Shown here: positions 1 to 9,248 of the stretch, one piece after another
Numbering within the stretch: the first letter of the stretch is position 1
How the letters are laid out: each line of letters starts with the position of its first letter
Source: CAWATZ01 sp963784995
GTDB taxonomy: Bacteria > Planctomycetota > Planctomycetia > Gemmatales > Gemmataceae
Assembly: GCA_963784995.1 (NCBI GenBank)
Contig: CAWATZ010000004.1
Location: 496,001-560,000 of the forward strand
Direction of reading: 5' to 3'
DNA length: 64,000 bases
Program-made: the position numbers and the translations under genes
The notes under the pieces: generated by a model
Told to the model about the DNA's origin: nothing
What the model saw: the letters and a program-made list of their open reading frames with translations, nothing else
The model's database searches: none

Positions 1-709
1 CCAGACGCACCGCCACGGCATAGTCCCGGGATGCCGTGATCATCGCATCGACAGCCCTCGGGTCGGGTGGTGCCTTGGCGTTGTGGCCCGCCGACATCAG
101 CGCGGTCAGACAGGCCTGACGCACGGAAAACGTAGCTATGTTCCTGGACTCGGTGACCAGGTGGTCAATGGCGGGCTTGGCCTCCTCGCCATAGCGGATC
201 AGGGCCAGGGCGGCGTAGTAGCGGGCCTGCGACTGCGAATCGGTGAGCCTGGCGCTAAGGGCCTGCACCACACGGGCTCGGTCGGCCTTCTTGATGGGCA
301 GGACGTTGAGGATCTGGATCGCCCGGATGCGCGGGGCGGCGTCGGGATAGTGGTAGCCGATGGGGGTGGTGTAGGCACAGCACCAAATGATCGTGTTGAG
401 TACTTCCGGATTTTCGAGCGCCTCGCCAAACGCCGGCAGGATGTTGAGGAGTTCCTCCTGGACGCTCGGATCTTTGTTCGTCTTCAGCTCGTGAAGCACC
501 TGCGTCAGGCTTTTGCCCTGGTACTCGGAGATCGACATGGACGCAGGGATGGTCGCCCCGCCCGTGTTGTCCTCGGGTTTCTCGTTGGGCTGCAGAGCGG
601 GAGGGCGGGGAGGCTCCGGCGGTTGCTTGTTCCCCGGTTGTTTCTGTGCCTGCGCGGGGAGCGTGGCGAGCAGGAGAACGACTCCGGTCCAGATTCCGCA
701 GCGATACAT
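1..709 (-). CDS. Exported HEAT-repeat protein, C-terminus cut by window edge
   Basis: An open minus-strand frame starts with ATG at 709 and runs off the left edge, giving 236 visible codons. The first 22 residues look like a signal peptide (MYRCGIWTGVVLLLATLPAQAQ-type hydrophobic stretch), followed by a Pro-rich linker. From about residue 65 the sequence is alpha-helical, with repeated motifs such as ARYYAALALIRYGEEAKPAI and RQACLTALMSAG that are typical of HEAT repeats. The role is therefore probably a periplasmic or secreted protein-interaction scaffold. No catalytic domain is visible in the part present, and the family is inferred from repeat pattern only. Confidence 0.75.
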   Translation of the reverse strand, partial: MYRCGIWTGVVLLLATLPAQAQKQPGNKQPPEPPRPPALQPNEKPEDNTGGATIPASMSISEYQGKSLTQVLHELKTNKDPSVQEELLNILPAFGEALENPEVLNTIIWCCAYTTPIGYHYPDAAPRIRAIQILNVLPIKKADRARVVQALSARLTDSQSQARYYAALALIRYGEEAKPAIDHLVTESRNIATFSVRQACLTALMSAGHNAKAPPDPRAVDAMITASRDYAVAVRL

Positions 710-1211
710 GGTTTGAACCCTCATCGGCGAGGCCTGTACGTACTCCGCAAGCATACCAGGACAGCCCTACCTAGAGCAACGATCTTTCCAAAAATCCTTG
801 CGCAGGACTTTTCCGGTTCGCTGCCGATTATCGCGCCTGGGACCGAGCCGACCCCGGGTTGCGCTGCGCTCCACCCGGGGTCGGCTTTGGGGACGGACCC
901 TGGAGAATTTGTTTGACGCCCGGCGGCGCTTTGTTAAGAATAGAGGAATGAATCGCCTGTCCTCATTGGCCAGGGGAACCTGCTGCTGGCATCCGAGGTC
1001 TTGTGAAGGCCCCAGCCTCACGAACGGGTCATGAACCACCGGCCATTCCCACCCCCCCACAGGGTTGCCGGGTCCGGAACCGGGACCGCGGGCGTCCGCT
1101 CTTGTCCATGAGTCGTGTTCCCCGGCCTGGCCCTCCAGCCGGACGGCGCGAGCCCCAGCTCTGCCGACCGCTTGACACCCCGAATGGTCCCTCCCGAGGA
1201 GGTCTTCCAGA
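710..1211. other. Intergenic region between divergent HEAT and TPR genes
   Basis: About 500 bases separate two divergently transcribed genes. Apart from one hairpin at 846-886, no gene, RNA or clear promoter was recognised. The only other clear signal is the GAGGAGG ribosome-binding site at about 1196-1202 that belongs to the TPR gene. Confidence 0.5.
846..886. repeat. Hairpin, 14-base perfect arms
   Basis: Arms AGCCGACCCCGGGT at 846-859 and its complement at 873-886 enclose a 13-base loop. It lies in the divergent intergenic region, so it is unlikely to be a terminator for either neighbour. It is of the same general style as the other palindromic elements in the window. Confidence 0.8.
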
Positions 1212-4200
1212 ATGACCGCCGCAAGCGATCGTGGGTCCCTCTTTTCTTCCGCGCTGCGAATCCTTCTGGTCGCCGGCCTGCTTGGCGGGTGGCAGGCGTC
1301 CCTGAACGAAACCCGGGCCCAGGCCAAGCCCGACCAGGCCGCCCTGCTGCTGGACAGCGCCCGCAAGGCCTCCACCGAGAAGAACTATCCCGTGGCGGCG
1401 ATGCGCTTCCGGGAATATCTCCAGCGATTCGCCTCGAACAAGGACGTCAACCAGGCCCGCTATGGTCTGGTCCTGGCCCTGCTGGAAGGCCCGACCCGTG
1501 ATTACCAGGCTGCCCTGGAGCAGCTCAACCGGCTGCTGACCGCCAAGGACCTGCCGGAACGTCCCTACGTGGTCTGGTACGCCGGCCTGTGCTATCGCGC
1601 TCTGGGGACCGGGTCGCTGGCCCAGGCGGAAGCGAAGCCGGCCGAGGCCGCCCAGCATCGAGCCAATGCGAAGGCCCGCTTCGAGGAGGCCGGCAAGCAG
1701 TTCGCCGCCGCGGCCGTCGCGTTCGCCGCCGCGGTCAAGGACCCCGATCCCAACGCCAGGGAAATCCCCATCGAGCTGGAGTGGGCCGCCCGTGCCCGCT
1801 GCGATCAGGCCGAGATGCTGCTGCGCACCGGCAAGACCGGCGCGGCCCAGGACGTCACGGCAGCATTCCTGAAAGACAAGCTGCTGGCCCGCAGCCGCTA
1901 TCGCGGACTCGGGATCTACCAGCACGGCTTCGCCAGCTTCCTGCTCAAGGATTACTTCACCGCCGGCCGATCGCTCAGCCAGCTGACGCCCTTCACCGAT
2001 CCGATCTGGGGCAGTCATGCCCGCTATCTGCTGGCCCGCATCCATCAGGCCGACGGCGAGCGCCAGGAAGCCATGCAGGAATACGAGGCCGCTCTGAACG
2101 AATACAACCGGCAGAAGGCCCGCGGCATCGAGGAACTGAAGCAGCCGGAGCGCTTCAAGAACGATCCCGAGGAAAAGGCCCGGCTGGAACGGCTGGTCCG
2201 CGGCGCTCCGCCCGATCACGTGGCTCGTTCCCTGTTCTTCCTGGGCGTGCTGCAGTACGAGGATGGCCGCTTCGCCGAGGCCCTGACGCGCTTCGCCACG
2301 TTCGCGCAGCAGATGCCCAACTCGCCGCTGACCAACGACGCCCGGCTGCGGCAGGGGTTTTGCCAGGTGCAGCTGAAGCAGTTCAACGAAGCGGTGAGGA
2401 CCCTTGAGCCGCTGGTGAACAAGGACACGAAGCTGGCCGACCAGGCTCAGCTCTGGATCGGCAAGGCCCAGGTCGGGGCAGGCTTCTTGCCGTTCGCCCT
2501 GCAGTCGCTGAAGCAGGCGGCCAGCCGGGCCAGCCAGCTGGTCCCGCAAGATCCGGACGCGAAGGTGCGCTACGCCGAGATCCTCGCGGAAATGGCCGAT
2601 ACACAGCAACTGGCAAAGAACTACCTGGAAGCAGCCGCCCTCTATCGCGAGGTGCTGGCCAAGAAGTCGCTGCCGCGGCGCGAGGAGGAACTGACGCTCA
2701 GCCTGGCCACGGCCTGTCAGCTGGCCGGCGACTTCAGCAAGTCGGATGAGGTCTGCGGCCAGTTCCGGGCCCGCTTCCCGAAGAGCGTGCTGCTGCCGGC
2801 CGTGCTGTTCCGCCACGCCGAGAACGCCTGGTTCAGCCTGCTGCAAGCCGAGAAGCTGCCCGACGCCCAGCAGCGGGCCCGCGAGGTGTCGCGCTGGAAC
2901 GACGAGGCGCTGGAGCGCTACCAGGTGGTGGTCGAGAAATTTCCCGAGTTCCCGCAGGTCAACCTGGCCCGCTACGGCGTGGCGCTGGCCTATTACCGCA
3001 AAGGCGATCTGGAAAAGGCGAAGGAAAAGCTGGAAGCGATCCCGGCCCCCGAGCGCACCGGCGAGCTGGGCCTGGTGTCCTACCAGCTGGCCGACTGCCT
3101 GATCCGGCTGACGCCAACCAAGGTCGATGATGCCATTGCCGCCGGCCAGGCGGAGGAGATGCTCAAGACCACGATCGAGCAGCTGACTGCGTTCGTCGGC
3201 AGCAACCCGAACGGCCCGCAGGCTCCCGACGCTCTGCTGAAGCTGGGGCACTGTTACCAGCGTCAGGCCGGGCTTCTGGCCCAGCCGCCGGAGCGGCAAA
3301 AAGCCCTGGCCAGTGCCCGGGCCGCTTACGACCAGGTGAGGCAGCGCTTCGGCAATCGTCCCGAGGCCGCGCAAGCAATCTTCGAGCGCGCCCGGGTGAT
3401 CGGGCTGCAAGGCGACCCCAACGGGGCCATGAACGAGCTGCGGCGCTTCAGCAGCAATCCGCTGAAGAACAGCCCCGTGGCCCCGCTGGCCGTGCTGCGT
3501 CTGGCGACGCTGCTGCGCAGCCAGAACAAGGCCGCCGAGGCGGCGGTCGAACTGGCCCGGTGCCGGCAAGACCACGAGGCAGCGCTGAGCCGCGATCCGG
3601 CCCGCGCTGGCCTGGTATCGCTGCTGCTGTACCACCACGGCGTCGCTCTGCGCGAGGCGGGCAAGCGAACCGAGGCGCGGGCCCTGTTCGAGCAGCTCCT
3701 CAAGCAAGCCCCGGATCGGCCGGAGTCGGCCGAGGCCGCCCTGCGTTCGGGCCAGTGTCTCAAGGAGGAGGCAGCAGTCAAGCTGACCGAAGCCGAGAAT
3801 CGCCTGGCCCAGCCCAACCTCAAGCCCGAGATCCAGCAGGCCGCCGTCCGGGCACGGGAGTCGGCGACCAAGGAGATGAAGGACGCCATCAGCTATTTGC
3901 AGGCCCAGGCGGACCGGCTGAAGCAGAAGCAGCCGGAATCGGAGACGCGGGCCCGAATGCTGTACGAGGCCGCCTGGGGCTTTCGTACACTGGCTGACCT
4001 GGAGACGGCCCAGGCACGCAAGAAGCTCCAGCAAGAATTGTGGCAGAAGCGCCGCGACGATCTGGCCCGGAAGCTCGGGCCCGGCAAGCCGCTGTCGAAC
4101 GTGCCGCAGCCGGAGGTGCCGCTGTCGGCCATTCCGCTGCAGCCCTCGGAAACGGCTGCACGCACGCACTACCAGGCGCTGCTGCAAGCCTTCCCCGATT

Positions 4201-5036
4201 TGCCCATCCGCGCCGACGTCTGCCTGGAGCTGGCCGAGCTGTTCGCCGAGCGCGGCGAACACGACAGCGCCATCAAGCTGCTGCGTGAGGCCCTGGACAA
4301 GGAGCCGGGGCCCGAGGTGACCGACAAGGTCCGGGTGCGCCTGGGCGATTGCCTCCTGTCCAAAGGCGATACCAAGGGGGCGCTGGTCCAGTTCAACGCC
4401 GTGGTCGCCAACCCCAAGAGCAGCCAGCTGGCGGAGGCCCTGTATCGCTCTGCCGAGTGCTTCCTGCTCGCCGGCGACAACGGCGAGGCGGTCAAACGGC
4501 TGACGCGCTTCCGCGACGAGGGGCCGCTGCGGCACGTGCCCGGAGTTTCCGACCGGGCCCTGCTCCGAATGGGCCACGCCCTGGAGCGTCTGAAGCAGTG
4601 GGAAGCGAGCCGGCAGGCGCTGGAGACGCTGCTGAACCGCTTCCCCGGCAGTCCGTGGGCGGCCGAGGGGCGCTACGGCATGGGCTGGGCCCAGCAGAAC
4701 CTGAAGCAGTACGACAACGCGGTCGCTTCCTACACCCTGGTCACGAGAATGACCGCGGGCGAACTGGCCGCCCGGGCCCAGCTGAACCTGGGCCTGTGCC
4801 GGCTGGCCCAGAAGCGCTACCAGGAGGCGACCACCGCGCTGCTGGTGGTGCCGCACAACTACGACTATCCGCGGCTGAGCGCCATCAGCCTGCTGGAGGC
4901 GGCCCGGGCGCACTCCGAGAACAAACAACGCGACCAGGCGATCCAGCTGCTGGAGCGCGTGGTGCGCGATCACCCCAATACCGAGCAGGCCGACGCCGCC
5001 CGCAAGCGGCTGGTGGAACTGAAGAAGGGCGCGTAG
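1212..5036 (+). CDS. Large exported tetratricopeptide-repeat protein (1274 aa)
   Basis: The ATG at 1212 follows GAGGAGG by nine bases, which fixes the start. Residues about 10-37 form a hydrophobic signal or anchor segment. Almost all the rest consists of TPR and TPR-like helical pairs in the style of BamD/YbgF (for example residues near 330-400 with RSLFFLGVLQYEDGRFAEAL and TNDARLRQGFCQVQLKQF, and the last 150 residues with GRYGMGWAQQNLKQYDNAV). A long charged helical stretch near residues 850-960 interrupts the repeats. The likely role is a scaffold outside the cytoplasm; no enzyme domain is seen. It heads a plus-strand run of four further exported proteins ending at 10368, probably co-expressed in part. 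The specific function is unknown. Confidence 0.85.
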   Translation: MTAASDRGSLFSSALRILLVAGLLGGWQASLNETRAQAKPDQAALLLDSARKASTEKNYPVAAMRFREYLQRFASNKDVNQARYGLVLALLEGPTRDYQAALEQLNRLLTAKDLPERPYVVWYAGLCYRALGTGSLAQAEAKPAEAAQHRANAKARFEEAGKQFAAAAVAFAAAVKDPDPNAREIPIELEWAARARCDQAEMLLRTGKTGAAQDVTAAFLKDKLLARSRYRGLGIYQHGFASFLLKDYFTAGRSLSQLTPFTDPIWGSHARYLLARIHQADGERQEAMQEYEAALNEYNRQKARGIEELKQPERFKNDPEEKARLERLVRGAPPDHVARSLFFLGVLQYEDGRFAEALTRFATFAQQMPNSPLTNDARLRQGFCQVQLKQFNEAVRTLEPLVNKDTKLADQAQLWIGKAQVGAGFLPFALQSLKQAASRASQLVPQDPDAKVRYAEILAEMADTQQLAKNYLEAAALYREVLAKKSLPRREEELTLSLATACQLAGDFSKSDEVCGQFRARFPKSVLLPAVLFRHAENAWFSLLQAEKLPDAQQRAREVSRWNDEALERYQVVVEKFPEFPQVNLARYGVALAYYRKGDLEKAKEKLEAIPAPERTGELGLVSYQLADCLIRLTPTKVDDAIAAGQAEEMLKTTIEQLTAFVGSNPNGPQAPDALLKLGHCYQRQAGLLAQPPERQKALASARAAYDQVRQRFGNRPEAAQAIFERARVIGLQGDPNGAMNELRRFSSNPLKNSPVAPLAVLRLATLLRSQNKAAEAAVELARCRQDHEAALSRDPARAGLVSLLLYHHGVALREAGKRTEARALFEQLLKQAPDRPESAEAALRSGQCLKEEAAVKLTEAENRLAQPNLKPEIQQAAVRARESATKEMKDAISYLQAQADRLKQKQPESETRARMLYEAAWGFRTLADLETAQARKKLQQELWQKRRDDLARKLGPGKPLSNVPQPEVPLSAIPLQPSETAARTHYQALLQAFPDLPIRADVCLELAELFAERGEHDSAIKLLREALDKEPGPEVTDKVRVRLGDCLLSKGDTKGALVQFNAVVANPKSSQLAEALYRSAECFLLAGDNGEAVKRLTRFRDEGPLRHVPGVSDRALLRMGHALERLKQWEASRQALETLLNRFPGSPWAAEGRYGMGWAQQNLKQYDNAVASYTLVTRMTAGELAARAQLNLGLCRLAQKRYQEATTALLVVPHNYDYPRLSAISLLEAARAHSENKQRDQAIQLLERVVRDHPNTEQADAARKRLVELKKGA

Positions 5037-5055
5037 CGAACGATAACACCGCATT

Positions 5056-5098
5056 GCTGCTTGCGGCTTAGCGCTCCATGCGCTAAGCCGCAAGCGGC
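5056..5098. repeat. Hairpin downstream of the TPR gene
   Basis: Eighteen-base arms (5056-5073 and 5081-5098, one mismatch) with the core CTTGCGGCTTAGCG enclose a 7-base loop, 19 bases after the TPR stop codon. Position and stability suit a transcription terminator or mRNA-stabilising stem, though no T-run follows. Confidence 0.75.
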
Positions 5099-5118
5099 AA
5101 AAGGGAGGGTCCATACGC

Positions 5119-7644
5119 ATGTCACGATTTACACGCGGAACCCGTTGGGTCATTGGTCTGGGCGCTCTCGCCTTGCTGCTGACCCTGATGAATCTGCCGC
5201 AACCGGCGCAGGGCTACGTCGAGGCGCCGCACAGCTTCGGGCAGATCATCGCCCTGTCCACGAACGTCCTCGTCTGCCGCATCGAGAAGGTGGATCGGGA
5301 GAAGAACCTGATTATCTACCGCAAGGTGCGCGACCTGAAAGGCAACTACCCCGTCGAGGTGATCAAGCACAACATCGGCAAGGCCGGCTTCCATCCGCGC
5401 GAATGGCAAACGGCGATGGAGCTGGCCGAGGTCGGCAAGACGACCATCTTCTTCCACAACGGCGGGGCCGGCGAGATGTGCCTGGGCAACTACTGGTATC
5501 AGATCTACCCCGGCGGCGAGTGGTGGAACATGAGCCACGGCGAGCCGTTCCTGCTGCGCAGCTTTGCCGGCAGTCCCGAGAAGCTGGCCAGCCTGGTCAC
5601 CGACGTGCTGGCCGGCAAGGAAGTGGTCGTCTCCTGCATGGTGGACGGCAACAAGGACGACCTGCACCTGCGGCGGGCCCGGATCCAGAGGCTGCGAGCG
5701 AGCCTCAAACTGCAAGACTACAACCCCAAGCGCGATTTCGTCGGCTGGGGCGGCGAGGACTTCCGCCGGGTCAACGGGATGCCCGGCTTCACGCACGTAT
5801 CGGCATTGACGCGGGTTGATCCCGACGCCCAGGCCATCTCCGCCCTGGACATGGACGGCGACGGCAAGACCGACCTGTGCCTGGTCGGCGGCAGCCGGGT
5901 GGCCCTGCTCCAGAACGCCGGCGAGTCGCTGACCGAAGTCAGCCTGCCCACACAAGCCCGAAGCGCAAGCGACGGGCCGTCGGCCGTCGGCTGCCGGGCT
6001 GCGGTCTGGGCGGACTACAACGGCGACGGCCGGCCCGACCTGCTCCTGGCGACCACCACCGGACCGCGGCTCTACACCAACGCCGGCAAGGGCGTCTTCC
6101 ACGACGACACCCATCTGCTGCCGCTGGAGGCGGGCTACAACCTGACCTCGGCCGTCTGGATCGACGAGAACGGCGACGGCCGGCCCGACATCCTGCTGGG
6201 CAATGGCTACCACGGTCTGCGGCTGCTGCGCAACGGCGGTCCGATCGACGGTGTCCAGGTGCCGCTTCTGCTGGGCGAGTGGCAGTACGTGGGGCCGTTC
6301 AGCAACGCCAGCATGCGCGGCTTTGACGTGGTCTACGCGCCCGAGAAGGAGATCAACCTCAAGGCGAAATATCCCGGACGCGGCGGCCAGGTCAGCTGGA
6401 AGGAGGGCAAGTTCCCGGATGGCCAGGTCAACAACCTGGCGATCTTCGCTCCACAGCTCAACTTCGATGGAGTGGTCTATCTTTACCGCGAAATCACCTG
6501 TGCGGTGCCGACCGAATTGCCCATTTCCCTGGGCAGCGACGACACGCTGACCGTCTGGCTCAACGGGCAGAAACTGCTGGCCGAAAACGTCTACCGCGCC
6601 TGCGCTCCCGACCAGCACCGTCTGACGCTCAAGCTCAAGGCGGGCAAGAACCAGCTGCTGCTGAAGATCTGCCAGGGTCAGGGCGAATGGGCGTTCTACT
6701 TCAAGGCGGAGGGAGCCATCCCCAAGGCGGTGAACTGGCGCTTCGCGGACGTCTCGGACAGTGTCGGCCTGGGCCTGGCCGGCATCGGCGGCAGCACCAA
6801 GGGCAACACGCTGACGGTTGCCGACGTCAACGGCGATGGCCGGCCCGACTTCCTCTACGGGGCCGGCACCGGCATTCTGGCCCTGAACACCGGCAAGGGC
6901 TTTGTCGAGGCCCGCGCTCACGGCATCGCGTACAGGCCAGGTCGGGTTGGTCCGGTCTTCGGCGACTTCCTCAACAATGGGGCGATGCATCTGTTTGTGC
7001 CGCAGGAGAACGGCTGCAAGCTGTTCCGCAACGACGGCAAGGGCAAGTTCACCGACGTGACCGCGAAAGCGGGGCTGGACCGGTTCAAGGGCCAGGCCAC
7101 CAGTGCGGCCTGGGGCGACGTGGACAGCGACGGCCAGCTGGACCTGGTCATCGGCTGTCTCCGCGAGCCCAACCGCTTCTTCCGCAACAAGGGCAATGGC
7201 ACCTTCGAGGACGCGACCGAAGCGCTGGGACTGGACCAGAAGGTGTTCAACACGCAAGCGGTCTGTCTGGTGGACCTCAACGGCGACGGCGTCCTGGACA
7301 TGGTCTTCAACAACGAGGGCCAGGACGCGGTCGTCTTGCTGGGCAATCCGGAGACGCTGAAAAAGAAGACGCCGGTGACGCTGCAAATCGGCGGCAAGGT
7401 CGGCGTGGTCGGCAGCCGGGTGAAGCTGCTGGACAGGGAGGGCAAACTGCTGGCGAGCCAGTACGTTTCCGGCGGCGACGGCCGGGGTGGCCAGACGGCG
7501 CCGCTGGCCCGCTTTGCCCTGGCGCCGGGCACCTACCGTGTGGAGGTGCAATACTCCACCGGCGAGCGCCGGGCCAAGGAGATCCAGGTGGCCGGCAGCC
7601 ACGTCAAGGGAGTGATTGACGAACAAACGCCGAAGATGGAGTGA
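5119..7644 (+). CDS. Exported FG-GAP/VCBS propeller protein with UnbV-like tail (841 aa)
   Basis: Residues 1-33 are a signal peptide. Residues about 35-205 form an N-terminal domain of unknown type. From about 240 there are calcium-binding-type FG-GAP/VCBS motifs: DMDGDGKTDL, DYNGDGRPDL, DENGDGRPDI, DVNGDGRPDF, DVDSDGQLDL and DLNGDGVLDM, which normally build a beta-propeller. A non-repeat domain lies between the third and fourth motif (about 390-550). The last 80 residues (GSRVKLLDREGKLLASQYVSGG) resemble the ASPIC/UnbV domain. The predicted location is the periplasm or cell surface. A short palindromic-repeat fragment has been read into the protein near residues 277-285 (TQARSASDG), at 5949-5972. 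Specific ligands cannot be inferred. Confidence 0.85.
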   Translation: MSRFTRGTRWVIGLGALALLLTLMNLPQPAQGYVEAPHSFGQIIALSTNVLVCRIEKVDREKNLIIYRKVRDLKGNYPVEVIKHNIGKAGFHPREWQTAMELAEVGKTTIFFHNGGAGEMCLGNYWYQIYPGGEWWNMSHGEPFLLRSFAGSPEKLASLVTDVLAGKEVVVSCMVDGNKDDLHLRRARIQRLRASLKLQDYNPKRDFVGWGGEDFRRVNGMPGFTHVSALTRVDPDAQAISALDMDGDGKTDLCLVGGSRVALLQNAGESLTEVSLPTQARSASDGPSAVGCRAAVWADYNGDGRPDLLLATTTGPRLYTNAGKGVFHDDTHLLPLEAGYNLTSAVWIDENGDGRPDILLGNGYHGLRLLRNGGPIDGVQVPLLLGEWQYVGPFSNASMRGFDVVYAPEKEINLKAKYPGRGGQVSWKEGKFPDGQVNNLAIFAPQLNFDGVVYLYREITCAVPTELPISLGSDDTLTVWLNGQKLLAENVYRACAPDQHRLTLKLKAGKNQLLLKICQGQGEWAFYFKAEGAIPKAVNWRFADVSDSVGLGLAGIGGSTKGNTLTVADVNGDGRPDFLYGAGTGILALNTGKGFVEARAHGIAYRPGRVGPVFGDFLNNGAMHLFVPQENGCKLFRNDGKGKFTDVTAKAGLDRFKGQATSAAWGDVDSDGQLDLVIGCLREPNRFFRNKGNGTFEDATEALGLDQKVFNTQAVCLVDLNGDGVLDMVFNNEGQDAVVLLGNPETLKKKTPVTLQIGGKVGVVGSRVKLLDREGKLLASQYVSGGDGRGGQTAPLARFALAPGTYRVEVQYSTGERRAKEIQVAGSHVKGVIDEQTPKME
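5949..5972 (+). repeat. Repeat fragment inside coding sequence (CAAGCCCGAAGCG family)
   Basis: The string ACAAGCCCGAAGCGCAAGCG lies in frame inside the FG-GAP gene. The same 15-base core recurs several times at 51693-51847, where it is intergenic. Here it adds TQARSASDG-like residues at a likely surface loop between propeller blades. Confidence 0.7.
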
Positions 7645-7657
7645 ACAAGAAAGTAGT

Positions 7658-7676
7658 CATCACGCTCCGCGTGATG
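7658..7676. repeat. Short palindrome, TCACGCTCCGCGTGA family, single unit
   Basis: CATCACGC, a 3-base loop, then GCGTGATG sit between the FG-GAP stop codon and the PQQ-propeller start. It is the single-unit form of the element that occurs as an inverted pair at 9167-9218 and 27265-27324. Confidence 0.8.
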
Positions 7677-7711
7677 GTTATCCTGCTGGGCTACGATGAA
7701 AGGACCAACCC

Positions 7712-9154
7712 GTGAAGACACTCACCTTGTCTTTGTCGCTCATCTGTCTTTCGCTGCCGCTTCTGGCCGCGCCGGTCCAGGAACAGTCTTCCTGGACCAC
7801 CTACCGGGCCAATCCGCAGCGGACCGCCAGCAGCGATCAGAAAGAGGGCCCGACGACTCCCAAGGTCCTCTGGGTCTACAAATCGCAGGAGCACTTCATC
7901 GCTTCGCCGTTGCCGGCCGGGGATCGGCTCTACGTCACCGGCATCGGGGCGTTCAACGTCTCGACGCTGTACGCGCTTTCGACCGATCCGAAGGCCAGCG
8001 AGCGCATCGTCTGGAAGAAGTCGGCTCCGTTCCTGAAACTGCCGAGCGTCAGCACGCCGGTGCCGTACAAGGATTTGCTGATCTTTGGCGATGGCATGCA
8101 CCAGACCGACGGGGCGATCCTGTACGCGCTGCGCGCCGAGAAAGGTCCAGGGGTCTGGCAGTATCCGGTGCCGGGCAACCTGGTTCATCTGGAGGGCTCG
8201 CCGACCATCGCCGGCAACCGGGCCCTGATCGGCGGCGGCGCGGCCGGGGTGCTGTGCGTGGACATTAACCGCGTCACCCTGGACGGCAAGGAGCTGGCCC
8301 TGCCCGCGATCCAGAAGGTCCTGGAGGACAAGTGGGCCCAGCTGCAGGCCAAGTACCAGGAGGAAAAGAAGAAGGATCCCGATTTCGCGGTGCCGCCCAG
8401 CGAGGATCAACTACCCAAACCCGCTCCGGTGCTGGCCTGGCAGCAGGGCCAGGAAAAATGGCACGTCGATGCTCCCATCACGGTGATCGACGACGAGGGA
8501 GGCCGGGGCCAGGTGCTGGTCTGCTCGGCCTTTCTGGACAAGGAGCAGGTCGGCGATCGGGCCCTGTTCAGTCTGGATCTGCACGACGGGGCGATCAAGT
8601 GGCGAACGCCGTTGAAGCTCAATCCGTGGGGCGGCCCCTCGGTCGCCGGCGACACGGTGGTGGTCACCGGCAGCACGGTCGGCTACGATCTGAAGGCGCT
8701 CAAGAACGCCAAGGGCGACATCGCAGCCTACGATCGCAAGGAAGGCAAGGAGAAATGGCGGAAAGAGATCCCGGGGGGCGTCGTTTCCTGCGCCGCTATG
8801 ACAAAGGATCTGGCCGTGGTGACGGCGACCGACGGCAAGGTGCGGGCCTTTGACCTGGCCTCGGGCGAGAGGCGCTGGGTCTACGATGCCAAGATGCCGC
8901 TGTTTGCTCCCGTGGCAATTGCGGGCAACGTCGCCTATGCCGGCGACCTGCGTGGGGTGATCCATGCGATCGATCTAACTGCGGGCACCGCCAAGTGGAC
9001 GCTTAACCTGGGGACCGATCCGGCGGTGAAAGCGCCCGGATCAATCTATGGTGGCCCAGTGGTACTCGGCGGACGCATCTACGTTGCCACCTGCAACCTG
9101 GAAGGGGCGCTGGCCCGGCAGCCGACCGTGGTGGTCTGCATCGGCGAGAAGTGA
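7712..9154 (+). CDS. Exported PQQ/WD-like beta-propeller protein (480 aa)
   Basis: Residues 1-21 are a signal peptide (MKTLTLSLSLICLSLPLLAA). The remainder consists of propeller blades of the PQQ-binding-like repeat family: RLYVTGIGAFNVSTLYALS, KDLLIFGDGMHQTDGAILYAL, DRALFSLDLHDGAIKWRTPL, GDIAAYDRKEGKEKWRKEI, GKVRAFDLASGERRWVYDA and GVIHAIDLTAGTAKWTLNL. A charged helical insert is present at about residues 190-240. No quinoprotein dehydrogenase active-site residues are recognisable, so the likely role is structural or binding (compare BamB). It lies 67 bases after the FG-GAP gene in the same direction. Confidence 0.85.
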   Translation: MKTLTLSLSLICLSLPLLAAPVQEQSSWTTYRANPQRTASSDQKEGPTTPKVLWVYKSQEHFIASPLPAGDRLYVTGIGAFNVSTLYALSTDPKASERIVWKKSAPFLKLPSVSTPVPYKDLLIFGDGMHQTDGAILYALRAEKGPGVWQYPVPGNLVHLEGSPTIAGNRALIGGGAAGVLCVDINRVTLDGKELALPAIQKVLEDKWAQLQAKYQEEKKKDPDFAVPPSEDQLPKPAPVLAWQQGQEKWHVDAPITVIDDEGGRGQVLVCSAFLDKEQVGDRALFSLDLHDGAIKWRTPLKLNPWGGPSVAGDTVVVTGSTVGYDLKALKNAKGDIAAYDRKEGKEKWRKEIPGGVVSCAAMTKDLAVVTATDGKVRAFDLASGERRWVYDAKMPLFAPVAIAGNVAYAGDLRGVIHAIDLTAGTAKWTLNLGTDPAVKAPGSIYGGPVVLGGRIYVATCNLEGALARQPTVVVCIGEK

Positions 9155-9166
9155 CACCGAAAGATA

Positions 9167-9218
9167 GTAGCCATCACGCTCCGCGTGATGGGACCATCAC
9201 GCGGAGCGTGATGGCTAC
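9167..9218. repeat. Perfect 25-base inverted repeat, TCACGCTCCGCGTGA family, paired unit
   Basis: Arms 9167-9191 and 9194-9218 are perfectly complementary with a 2-base spacer. Each arm is itself a small hairpin (CCATCACGC, 3 bases, GCGTGATGG), so the element is a hairpin of hairpins. It fills most of the gap between two tandem genes and could attenuate or terminate transcription. Confidence 0.9.
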
Positions 9219-9248
9219 ATCGAGGAACCCTTGAAAGGAGCGATCGCC

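Noticed and set aside
1029..5153. Long minus-strand open frame (over 1,300 codons) opposite the TPR gene
   Set aside because: It mirrors the codon bias of the GC-rich TPR gene, has no start signal or domain, and consists of Leu/Gln/Gly-rich filler. It is a shadow frame.
5122..7626. Long minus-strand open frame opposite the FG-GAP gene
   Set aside because: Same reasoning: it overlaps an obvious propeller gene in the opposite strand and shows no motif of its own.
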